Positions 1 through 6,733 of a stretch of DNA of 12,903 bases are shown piece after piece. Below the pieces are notes generated by a model that had not been told where the DNA came from, did not search any database, and saw only the letters and a program-made list of their open reading frames with translations. The stretch covers positions 1 through 12,903 of the forward strand of contig BEIB01000021.1 of NCBI GenBank assembly GCA_002898615.1. Reading direction: 5' to 3'. Numbering within the stretch: position 1 is the first letter of the stretch; every line of letters begins with the position of its first letter. A program made the translations under genes and the position numbers. Source of the DNA: a bacterium HR25. GTDB taxonomy: Bacteria; Chloroflexota; Dehalococcoidia; SM23-28-2; HRbin24.

Positions 1-432
1 GGCCTGCGAGGCCGCCTCCGCCTCCTCGGCGCTCAGTCCCTCCAGCGCCTGGGCCAGCCGCTCCACCGCCCGCTCGCGGGCCTCCTCCAGCAGCCGCCGC
101 CCGGCGGGCGTCAGATGGAGGACGAGGCAACGACGGTCGGCGGCGGAGGTCTCCCGGGTCAGGAGGCCGGCCTGCAGGAGGCTGTCCGCCAGGCGGGAGG
201 CGCTGGACAGCCCCAGGCCCAGGTGCTCTGCCACCTCGGTGAGAGAGGCGCCGGGCTGCCAGTAGATGTAGGCCAGGGCGCGGAACTGGGACAGGGCCAG
301 GCCTCCCGGCCTGTGCCGACGCACCTCCGCTCGCAACAGGCCGATGGCGCCGGCCGCCACCTCCAGCAGCGTCCCCGCCAGACGCCGCTGCTGGCTGCCC
401 TGGCCCTCTGGCCCCCCAACAGTCCGTTGCAT
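1..432 (-). CDS. MarR-family transcriptional regulator (partial, C-terminus off window)
   Basis: The reading frame starts at the ATG on positions 432-430 and stays open to the left edge, giving 144 visible codons of a family that is usually about 140-170 residues, so only a short piece is missing. After a variable N-terminus it has a helical stretch and a winged helix-turn-helix: LSQFRALAYI, then LTEVAEHLGLGLSSASRLAD as the helix-turn-helix, then the wing signature DRRCLVLHLTPAGRRLLEEA, which is typical of MarR proteins. It would act as a cytoplasmic dimeric DNA-binding repressor or activator, with an unknown ligand and target. No clear Shine-Dalgarno sequence precedes the ATG, so the message may be leaderless. 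It has the same orientation as the large cluster to its right but is separated from it by a strong hairpin, so it is probably a separate transcript. The family call is firm; the function is unknown. Confidence 0.88.
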   Translation of the reverse strand, partial: MQRTVGGPEGQGSQQRRLAGTLLEVAAGAIGLLRAEVRRHRPGGLALSQFRALAYIYWQPGASLTEVAEHLGLGLSSASRLADSLLQAGLLTRETSAADRRCLVLHLTPAGRRLLEEARERAVERLAQALEGLSAEEAEAASQA

Positions 433-470
433 ATTCGAATAGTTGCCTAATAACACTTTGTCTGTAGTGT
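432..470. promoter_or_regulatory. Possible operator/promoter region of the marR-like gene
   Basis: A perfect 10-base palindrome, TATTCGAATA (432-441), abuts the start codon. A second inverted repeat, ACACT/AGTGT (453-457 and 466-470), lies just upstream. This AT-rich patch stands out against the GC-rich surroundings. MarR-family genes are commonly autoregulated through palindromes overlapping their own promoter, so these are candidate operators. I could not see a convincing -35/-10 pair. Confidence 0.3.
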
Positions 471-521
471 AGCCCCGCCAGAGACATGGATCAACCCACT
501 GGGGCGGGATGTTGGGGAAGG

Positions 522-554
522 GTAGGCGGGAGGCCGGCCCCGCCTCCCGCCTAC
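522..554 (-). terminator. GC-rich hairpin, likely 3' end of the minus-strand cluster
   Basis: Positions 522-534 and 542-554 pair perfectly over 13 bp (arm GTAGGCGGGAGGC) around a 7-base loop. The hairpin starts 17 bases past the stop codon of the last gene of the minus-strand cluster and precedes the marR-like gene. There is no T-run on either side, so it is not a canonical Rho-independent terminator. It could be a U-less terminator, an RNA 3'-end stabiliser or a processing site. Being symmetric, it can also form on plus-strand RNA. Confidence 0.55.
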
Positions 555-570
555 GTTCGTGCTGGCTCGG

Positions 571-729
571 TTAACGTCTGGGCGTGGGTGTAGGGGTGGC
601 CCTGGGTACAGCGGGCGTGGTGACGCGGGCGGGCGTCGTCTTCTGCCCCCCGCGGCAGGCCGCCACTCCCAGCACCGCGGAACCCATCAGGACGGCGGTG
701 GCGAGGATGACCACGAGCCGCTTCAACAT
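571..729 (-). CDS. Small Thr/Pro-rich lipoprotein (52 aa)
   Basis: I place the start at the ATG on 729-727 because a strong Shine-Dalgarno sequence, GGAGAGGAGGT, ends 7 bases upstream; a longer frame back to 771 lacks this and would break the signal peptide. The product has a charged N-terminus (MLKRL), a hydrophobic core (about residues 5-22) and a lipobox-like VAAC with the lipidation Cys near residue 25. A short tail follows with repeated TTP, TPAVP and TPTPT motifs ending in RR. This is the layout of an exported lipid-anchored peptide. It is the last gene of the cluster and overlaps the upstream epimerase by 7 bases, so its translation is probably coupled. The Thr/Pro-rich tail resembles sites of O-glycosylation in actinobacterial lipoproteins, and the neighbours are sugar-handling enzymes, so it may be the glycosylated substrate; that is inference. 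I know of no family match. Confidence 0.65.
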   Translation of the reverse strand: MLKRLVVILATAVLMGSAVLGVAACRGGQKTTPARVTTPAVPRATPTPTPRR

Positions 730-1724
730 ACTGTGCACCTCCTCTCCTGAGTCTTCTCGCAGCCGGGGCATCTCGCGTGCCTAATCGAGGGCTGGTGGGG
801 GAGCCCTGCTAGCAGACGGAGCAATCCTTCCACCAGGGAGATGGGCGGCCCCCACCGGCCCGTAGCGAGGAGAGCGGAGGGGTCAAGGAGAGAACGCCTC
901 ACGTCGCCTGGTCGGGGAGGGCCGAAATGTATCTCCAATGGACGACCTGTCAGGTCGGCCAGCACGCTGGCCAGCTCCAGAATGCTCGTAGGTCTGCCTG
1001 TGGCCACATTCCAGGTCACATTCCGAGGCCAGAGGAGGGCGAGATGGACCGCTGCGGCGACATCGTCGACGTAGACGAAGTCCCGCACCTGGCGGCCGTC
1101 GCCGTGCACCTCCAGCGGACGGCCCCTGAGGAGGCTGTGCAGGAACGTCGTCACCACGCCTCCCTCGCCGCCATAGCGCTGACGGGGGCCGTAGACGTTA
1201 GCGGGGCGCAGGATGGCGTACGACAGGCCGGAGGAGCGGACGAGCATCTCGGCCAGCAGCTTGTGCCGTCCATAAAAGCTCTTGGGCCTGGCCGGAGCGT
1301 CTTCTCGGGCCGGGGTTTCGCTGTCGCCATAAATAGCGCCTCCTGAGGAAAGGAAAACGAGGCGTCGCACCCCCATCTCCCTGGCCCAGACCACCACATT
1401 GGCCGTCCCCCATACGTTCACCGCCCAGTCGAGCTGGGGACAACGCATGGAGACGGCTACGCTCGTCTGGCCAGCGCAATGGACCACCGCCTGGATGGAC
1501 CCTTTCTCGGGGAGTCGTCTCAGCGCCGCTGCTGAGGTGATATCGGCCAGCCACAGGGGCACGACGGCGGGGAGGTGGGCCAGGGAGCCGGAGGACAGAT
1601 TGTCCAGCACCGTGACCTGCCAGCCTTCGCCCAACAACATCTCCACGACGTGGGAGCCGATGAAGCCAGCCCCGCCCGTCACCAGTACATGTCCTAGTCT
1701 GTCAGTCGGCGCGAGGGCCATCAT
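723..1724 (-). CDS. NAD-dependent epimerase/dehydratase, extended SDR (sugar nucleotide), with CxxC tail
   Basis: The 333-residue product has the N-terminal Rossmann motif TGGAGFIGSH (about residues 16-25), a DNLSSG segment after strand 2 typical of UDP-glucose 4-epimerase-like enzymes, a catalytic Ser near 126-127 (FLSSGGAIYG) and the YxxxK pair Tyr151/Lys155. RPANVYGPRQ and the HGDGRQVRDFVYVDDVA segment are standard for NDP-sugar epimerases. It probably interconverts or modifies a nucleotide sugar in the cytoplasm; the substrate cannot be told. The ATG at 1724 overlaps the stop of the deacetylase gene as ATGA and follows a GGAAGGGAGC ribosome binding site; a second ATG follows at once. The core fold should end near residue 310. 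The remaining tail carries CPGC and CTVC, an unusual addition for this family, though its last codons coincide with the ribosome binding site of the next gene. Confidence 0.9.
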   Translation of the reverse strand: MMALAPTDRLGHVLVTGGAGFIGSHVVEMLLGEGWQVTVLDNLSSGSLAHLPAVVPLWLADITSAAALRRLPEKGSIQAVVHCAGQTSVAVSMRCPQLDWAVNVWGTANVVVWAREMGVRRLVFLSSGGAIYGDSETPAREDAPARPKSFYGRHKLLAEMLVRSSGLSYAILRPANVYGPRQRYGGEGGVVTTFLHSLLRGRPLEVHGDGRQVRDFVYVDDVAAAVHLALLWPRNVTWNVATGRPTSILELASVLADLTGRPLEIHFGPPRPGDVRRSLLDPSALLATGRWGPPISLVEGLLRLLAGLPHQPSIRHARCPGCEKTQERRCTVC

Positions 1725-2479
1725 GCTCCCTTCCGGTGAGCGGTCCGTGGGCAGTCGGGGAGGTAAGGGGCTACCGCCAACAGCTCGTCCAGTCGCACCG
1801 GGTGGAGACCGCGCGCCTGCAGACCCTCGATGATCCCCGGCAGGGCGGCCAGGGTGGACGAGCGGTCTGCGCCGTGGCGCGTGTCCAGTCCATCATGCAG
1901 GAGGATGATGGAGCCAGGACGGGCCGAGGAGAGCACCCGGCGGACCAGCTCCTCTGCTGATGTCTCCGTCCAGTCAGACGGCTGGACGTCCCAGCCCACC
2001 GTCACCATCCCCCGGGCCGCCACCGTCCTCAACTGCCAGGGGGTGTGGAAGCCGTTGGGTGGCCTGTAGAGGGCTGGACAGAGCCCAGTGGCCTCCGCTA
2101 TGGCCTCCTGGGCGCGGTCCAGCTCCCGGTAGCGGGGGTCGAGCAGGCTGTCGCGCTTGCGATGACGGTAAGAGTGATCGGCTACTAGATGGCCCCGGGC
2201 CGCCAGTTGTTGGGCCACCTCCGGATAGGCCTTGACATTCTCTCCCACCAAGAAGAAGGCGCCGCGGACGCCGTAGCGCTCCAGGACATCGGCGATGGCC
2301 AGGCTCCACGGCGGGTTCGGGCCATCGTCGAAGGTGAGGGCCACCAGTGGAAGCTGGCGTGGTCCGTTCCTCACAATGGCGCCGTATGCCTGCGAAGAAG
2401 GAGAGGCTGCCCAGTAATAGGCCAGTCCCAGGGAGCCGGCGGCGACGGCGAAGGCTGCCAGGGCCAGCAGGCGTCTCAT
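1721..2479 (-). CDS. Membrane-anchored polysaccharide deacetylase (NodB domain, CE4)
   Basis: The start at 2479 gives an ATGA overlap with the stop of the MFS gene, has a GGAGGGAAGCGGAAG ribosome binding stretch just upstream, and begins directly with a signal-anchor (MRRLLALAAF, hydrophobic to about residue 23). A longer frame reaching 2554 would put 25 unlikely residues before it. The 252-residue product contains the NodB motifs in order: TFDDGPNP (Asp51, Asp52), the metal-binding HSYRH (His102, His106; the usual Pro after the second His is Arg), RPPNG (from Arg139), GWDVQPSDW (Asp164) and LLHDG (His195). These enzymes are metal-dependent and remove N-acetyl groups from amino-sugar polymers such as peptidoglycan or exopolysaccharide, here outside the membrane. 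In this cluster it probably edits the glycan made by its neighbours. The exact substrate is unknown. Confidence 0.9.
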   Translation of the reverse strand: MRRLLALAAFAVAAGSLGLAYYWAASPSSQAYGAIVRNGPRQLPLVALTFDDGPNPPWSLAIADVLERYGVRGAFFLVGENVKAYPEVAQQLAARGHLVADHSYRHRKRDSLLDPRYRELDRAQEAIAEATGLCPALYRPPNGFHTPWQLRTVAARGMVTVGWDVQPSDWTETSAEELVRRVLSSARPGSIILLHDGLDTRHGADRSSTLAALPGIIEGLQARGLHPVRLDELLAVAPYLPDCPRTAHRKGA

Positions 2480-3732
2480 CTTCCGCTTCCCTCCAGCGAG
2501 GCCAGGCCGGACGTGGCCGGCCAGAGCCGGTATCGCCACCAGACCAGAGCCCACGCCGCACCCATGGCCAGGAGGGCGCCTGTCAGGCGCAGGGCCAGCG
2601 CTACGCCCGACAACGACTCTGCCAGGCCGCCCAGGGCGGGCCCCAAAGCGTGGCCGACCCCCTCCACGGCCAGGAAACAGGCCAGTAGGCTGTCCCTGTC
2701 CGTCCAGCGGGCCAAGTCCATAGCCATGGCGCTCAGGGTAGGGCTCGCCAGGCCCAGACCAAAGCCTCCCAGAGGGACCAGGAAGGCTACCAACGGGGGT
2801 GTTGTAGCTGACGGGAGACTGCCGATGGCCAGGGCAGACAATGCCAGGCCCATCGCCGTCACCGGCAACCTTCCGTAGCGATCGGCCAGGGCCCCGCCCA
2901 CTGCCAGGCCCGCCCCACCAGCTACGGCGGCCGGAGCCAGATACAACGCCTCCTCATGGAAGGAGACCCCCAGCAACTCCCTGCCCCAGGCGCGGAAGAC
3001 AGCTATCAAGGCCCCGGCCGCAGTGCTCTGGACCAGTACCAATACCCAGAACCGGAGGTGATGAGGAAAGAGGGCGACCCGCTGCGTAGGCAGCTTCGGC
3101 AGTCCGCAGCGGGCCCCTCTTCTCTCGCCATCCGCTATGGCAGATACTCTTTCCAGGGGAAGAGCACAAGCGGCGGTGCTGGCCATCGCCAGGCCCATCA
3201 GACCTTTGAAAGGGAATGAATCAGGCAGCAGCACGCCCAGCCCCACGCCGCAGGCCAGAGCGACGCCAGTGAACAGCGTCGTCAGGGCAGTCAGTCTCCC
3301 CCTCTCGTGATACGGGAAGATATAGCTGGCGGAAGCGTAAAGGGACGACCAGAACATCCCGCTTCCTGCTCCGTAGATGACGGAGGCTAGGGGCAGCCCT
3401 ACCGTAGGGTCAGTCATCGCCGCTAGGGACAGCTGGCCCACCAGCACCAGAGCCAGAGCACAGCGGAGGCCCCACCGGGCCCCCAGCCCCTCCAACATTC
3501 GGCCCAGCAAGAGCTGGACCAGGAGCTTGCTGCCGCTGTAGATGGCTAGCGCATAGCCGACTGCGGCGGGGTTGACCTGGCCTTGCTCTGAGAGCGTTAC
3601 CTGCATCCCCACTAGGTAGACGAGGGCGAAGGCCCAGTCCACCAAGAACCCGGCCGCCAGGACTGGCCACCACTGGGGCCTCCTGATCAGCTCCCGCCAA
3701 TCGGCGATGGTCCGTTCCAGATGACGACTCAT
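2476..3732 (-). CDS. MFS transporter (12 TM predicted)
   Basis: The 418-residue product is almost entirely hydrophobic, with about twelve predicted membrane segments in two halves. A cytoplasmic loop near residues 195-220 (basic, ERRGARCGLPK) divides the halves. The second half has a clear MFS motif A, GGALADRYGRLP (residues 279-290), and the first half has a weaker equivalent, LEGLGARWGLR. The start at 3732 makes an ATGA overlap with the glycosyltransferase stop and is followed by MSRHLERTIADWRE. An upstream frame to 3951 lies inside the glycosyltransferase gene and is not credible. No good ribosome binding site precedes it, so translation probably depends on coupling. The substrate cannot be read from sequence. 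In this setting it may import a precursor or export a sugar product, taking a place where surface-glycan clusters more usually have a flippase. Confidence 0.88.
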   Translation of the reverse strand: MSRHLERTIADWRELIRRPQWWPVLAAGFLVDWAFALVYLVGMQVTLSEQGQVNPAAVGYALAIYSGSKLLVQLLLGRMLEGLGARWGLRCALALVLVGQLSLAAMTDPTVGLPLASVIYGAGSGMFWSSLYASASYIFPYHERGRLTALTTLFTGVALACGVGLGVLLPDSFPFKGLMGLAMASTAACALPLERVSAIADGERRGARCGLPKLPTQRVALFPHHLRFWVLVLVQSTAAGALIAVFRAWGRELLGVSFHEEALYLAPAAVAGGAGLAVGGALADRYGRLPVTAMGLALSALAIGSLPSATTPPLVAFLVPLGGFGLGLASPTLSAMAMDLARWTDRDSLLACFLAVEGVGHALGPALGGLAESLSGVALALRLTGALLAMGAAWALVWWRYRLWPATSGLASLEGSGR

Positions 3733-5810
3733 AGGAGCCCGCACTGTGCCAGAGAGCTCGGGCGGGGCCTGGCCATGGTCAACGACCGGACATCGTAGAC
3801 CGTGAACTGCCCTTCGGGGTCCTGATAATGCACGCCCACCCTTCCCTCCTGCCAGAATCGCCGCAGGATCGGCTCCTCGTTGGTGGAGTACTGCCGCTGG
3901 AAGGCCCGCTCCACTACTACGTAGTCCACTCCTTTGTAGGCGAGGTAACATCTGTAGGCCTCTGGAGAGGGCCAGTCCTGACGTCGCACGCTCTCGCTGA
4001 AGAATTCATGGGCCAGAATGGCCCCGTGCTGCATGAAGCGATACATCCCGTCTTCCCGTTCGTTGGGCTCCAGCACCCTGTAGACAGCCCCGGGCTGGAA
4101 GTAGGGCGAGGCGAAAAAGGCCTCGTAAGTCTTGGCAGGGCCATGCAGGGCGCCGTAATAGCTGCCCACGCCCGCCTGTATTTGAATGGGGCCAGTGCAC
4201 AGCTCCACGGTGAGGCCTGTGATGACCAGCCCGGCCGCCAGACTTGGCAGATAAAGCTGCCGTAGGCGAGGGGCCAGCGCTTCGAGGAGGAAAGGCATGG
4301 CCATTACGCTACCTCGCCGTGGGAGGACGTCCAGCACAGAGAAAAGGGCCGTCCGCCAGGCGGTCTCATGCAGCGCCGGGGTCTGCAACGTTAGCCAGAA
4401 GACGGGCAGTAGAGCGGGCACAACAGGCCAGGAGACCTTCGCCAGAGGGAAGGCCTGACGTCGGTCCCGCCACAGGCGCACCAGGACGTAGCAGAGGACA
4501 GCCACCCCGCCCATGATGGGATGGGCGCTGACGGTGAGCCAAAGCATCAGGGGGGCCAAGAAGCGCCGACCCCGCTCCAATGCCCGGACCCAGAGGAAGA
4601 AAAACAGGGTGGCCCACAGACTGGTGAACTGGAAAGCATAGACGGCGTCTATCAGGAATGGGTTCAGTAGAAAGAGCGTGAGGGCCCAGGGGTCTCTCAC
4701 GCCAGGACGTGCCAGCATCGCTGCTGCCACCGTTCCCACTAAGGCGATAGCCATCAGCAGGGTGACAGACCAGTCCCCTAGCCAGCGGTAGAGGAGGGCG
4801 CTTACCAGGTATACCGGTAGGCCATAAGGGAAGGCCACAGCCCGGCCGCCGTCCAGCAGCTCCACGTGCAGGGGGAAGCTATGGTGGGCGAAAAGCTGCT
4901 GACTAAGGTACCAGACGTGCGCATAATGATGTACCGAATCGTCGCCCAGAAAGAGGGGATGGACGAGCAAGTCTACCACCATGAAGAGGAGGCCCGCTAG
5001 GGAGACGGCGGGAAGGAAACAGGCCCATTTGGAGGACAGTCCCCTGGGCCGGTGGCGACCCGTCCAGACCCGCCACCAGGCCAGAGGTGCGACCACGAAA
5101 TCGATGAGACCGTCTAGGAGGCTGGTCCGGGAGCGCCGGACGGGCACGGGGACTAGGACATCGTTGGCCAGGGGATAGCCCAGCCGCGCCAGCACCACCG
5201 CCAGCTCTATCGTCTCGCTGTAGCGGTAGCCCTGGTAATAGCGGAGGGCCTCTACGAGCGCCCCCAGGCGCAAGACCCGGAACCCGGACTCCACATCCCT
5301 AAAGGGGAAGCCTCCCCAGAGGGAGGCCCACAGCGAGAGGAGCCAGTTACCCAGGCGCTTACAGGCGCTGTAGCCGGACAGGTCGCGCCGGGCAATGACT
5401 CCTGACAGCTTTCCTCCCTCTAGGCATTCCACCAGCCTCTCGATGTCGGCCGGGTCGTGCTGGCCATCAGCATCTATGGTGACTACCAGGTCGTCGGCCG
5501 TGAGGAGGCCCCGGGAAAGCAACCGCTTCAGGACGGCGAACCCACAGCCATAGGCCGCCGACAGGCCCTGGTTGTGGTCTAGGAGAACCAGGTGCACGTC
5601 GTCCCGCGCCAACGACCAGTCGAGTAGCCGCTGACGGGTAGAGTCCGTAGAGCCATCGTCTATGACGATGATGCGGTCCACGTGCGAGGAGAGCCGCTCC
5701 AGGACATCTACTATGGTGCTCTCTTCATTGAAGGCAGGCACCACAGCCACCCGCTGCTGCCTGTGTGGCCTCTTCTCCTCGCCCGGGAGGACGATAGCGG
5801 TCTCTTTCAT
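3729..5810 (-). CDS. GT2 polyprenyl-phosphate sugar synthase-like domain fused to a polytopic membrane (GT-C-like) domain
   Basis: The 693-residue product starts at the ATG on 5810, which overlaps the preceding epimerase stop as ATGA; a frame extending to 5897 is inside that gene. Residues about 20-235 are a GT-A family 2 domain of the dolichyl-phosphate-mannose synthase type: VVPAFNEEST, DDGSTD (from Asp51), DADGQHDP (from Asp113) and SGFRVLR near 175-181. Residues about 262-535 contain many hydrophobic segments. The first outward loop has an Asp pair, LGDDSVHHYAH (Asp290, Asp291), where GT-C enzymes keep catalytic acidic residues, and the region resembles the membrane domain called 6-pyruvoyl-tetrahydropterin-synthase-related. 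Residues about 545-693 form a soluble Tyr-rich C-terminal domain. The GT2 half should transfer a sugar from a nucleotide donor to a polyprenyl phosphate; the membrane half may use that lipid sugar outside the cell. The GT2 call is firm; the GT-C role is inferred. Confidence 0.85.
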   Translation of the reverse strand: MKETAIVLPGEEKRPHRQQRVAVVPAFNEESTIVDVLERLSSHVDRIIVIDDGSTDSTRQRLLDWSLARDDVHLVLLDHNQGLSAAYGCGFAVLKRLLSRGLLTADDLVVTIDADGQHDPADIERLVECLEGGKLSGVIARRDLSGYSACKRLGNWLLSLWASLWGGFPFRDVESGFRVLRLGALVEALRYYQGYRYSETIELAVVLARLGYPLANDVLVPVPVRRSRTSLLDGLIDFVVAPLAWWRVWTGRHRPRGLSSKWACFLPAVSLAGLLFMVVDLLVHPLFLGDDSVHHYAHVWYLSQQLFAHHSFPLHVELLDGGRAVAFPYGLPVYLVSALLYRWLGDWSVTLLMAIALVGTVAAAMLARPGVRDPWALTLFLLNPFLIDAVYAFQFTSLWATLFFFLWVRALERGRRFLAPLMLWLTVSAHPIMGGVAVLCYVLVRLWRDRRQAFPLAKVSWPVVPALLPVFWLTLQTPALHETAWRTALFSVLDVLPRRGSVMAMPFLLEALAPRLRQLYLPSLAAGLVITGLTVELCTGPIQIQAGVGSYYGALHGPAKTYEAFFASPYFQPGAVYRVLEPNEREDGMYRFMQHGAILAHEFFSESVRRQDWPSPEAYRCYLAYKGVDYVVVERAFQRQYSTNEEPILRRFWQEGRVGVHYQDPEGQFTVYDVRSLTMARPRPSSLAQCGLL

Positions 5811-6733
5811 GGGCGGCGGCCTGGGGGCGGGGAGTGCTCTATGAGCCACCTGACGGTGATGGCCAAGCCGGTATCGAAGTCCACCTGAGGCTCCCACCCC
5901 AGCTCTCTTCGCGCCTTATCGCTGGAGGTCTCGTGCCCACGGTAGTCCCCTCCCCGTTCGGGCACGAACTGGATAGCGCTGCAGGAGCCTGTGAGACGCC
6001 GCACCGCCTCGGCCAGGCGCAGGATGGTCACCGGCTCCGCCCCGTCTAGGTTGTAGGTCTGGCCGATGGCCCTAGGTGCCAGGGCCAGCACGTGGGCGCG
6101 GGCGAGGTCTCCTACATAGAGGAAGCGACGGGACTGGGTGCCGTCTCCTGCCACCAGCAGCGGCTCACCAGCGAGGGCCCGACGCACGAAGGTGGGGATG
6201 ACCAGGGCTGGCCGCATTCGGGGACCGTAGGGGATCCCGTAGCGCAGTACCGTCACCGGCAGGCCGTACCGGTGGCCGTAATCATGGCAGAGCATCTCGG
6301 CTGCCAGCTTAGAGGTCGTGTAGATGTGCCGCGGAGCCGAAACAGAAAAGGGGGACTCCTCGTGCGCCGGGCCCTCGCCCGCCAGGGAAGAGTAGACCCA
6401 GACAGTGCTGGCCAAGAAGAAGCGGCCTATCTCATTCCGCAAGGCCGCCTCCAGAGCGCAGACTGTGCCTCCAACGTTGGCAACCATCGCCGAGATCGGG
6501 TCCCGGGATACCTCCTCGACATCGGCCACAGCTGCCAAATGGAAGAGGACGTTCAGCCCTCTCGTGGCCTCTAGAAGGGCCTCCCTGTCCCGTACATCCA
6601 CTTGCTGGAACTCCACGTCCTCCCGGTGGGGGAGGCGCAGGTCCAGGACCCGCACGCGGTGGCCCACCTCCAGGAGGGCGTCCACCACGTGCGAGCCTAT
6701 GAAACCAGCACCCCCGGTGACGCCTATGAGCAT
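5807..6733 (-). CDS. NAD-dependent epimerase/dehydratase, extended SDR (UDP-glucose 4-epimerase-like)
   Basis: The product has 308 residues, the usual length for the family. It begins MLIGVTGGAGFIGSH, so the nucleotide-binding loop is at the very N-terminus. It then has a DVRD segment near 46-49, the HLAAVA motif, STVWVYSS with the catalytic Ser/Thr near 109-110, and the YxxxK pair Tyr138/Lys142 (YTTSK). RYGIPYGPRM and GDGTQSRRFLYVGDLARAH are characteristic of NDP-sugar epimerases. The C-terminus (KARRELGWEPQVDFDTGL) is also standard. It overlaps the aminotransferase gene by 10 bases and is joined to the glycosyltransferase by ATGA. It belongs in the cytoplasmic supply of a nucleotide sugar. 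Whether it epimerises at C4, or is a dehydratase, cannot be decided here. It is clearly related to the other epimerase in the cluster, yet the two differ in most residues outside the motifs. Confidence 0.91.
   Translation of the reverse strand: MLIGVTGGAGFIGSHVVDALLEVGHRVRVLDLRLPHREDVEFQQVDVRDREALLEATRGLNVLFHLAAVADVEEVSRDPISAMVANVGGTVCALEAALRNEIGRFFLASTVWVYSSLAGEGPAHEESPFSVSAPRHIYTTSKLAAEMLCHDYGHRYGLPVTVLRYGIPYGPRMRPALVIPTFVRRALAGEPLLVAGDGTQSRRFLYVGDLARAHVLALAPRAIGQTYNLDGAEPVTILRLAEAVRRLTGSCSAIQFVPERGGDYRGHETSSDKARRELGWEPQVDFDTGLAITVRWLIEHSPPPGRRP

Noticed and set aside
1198..1554. A second minus-strand frame inside the epimerase gene.
   Set aside because: It overlaps a gene with intact catalytic motifs, and its translation resembles a frameshifted copy of that gene rather than a separate protein.
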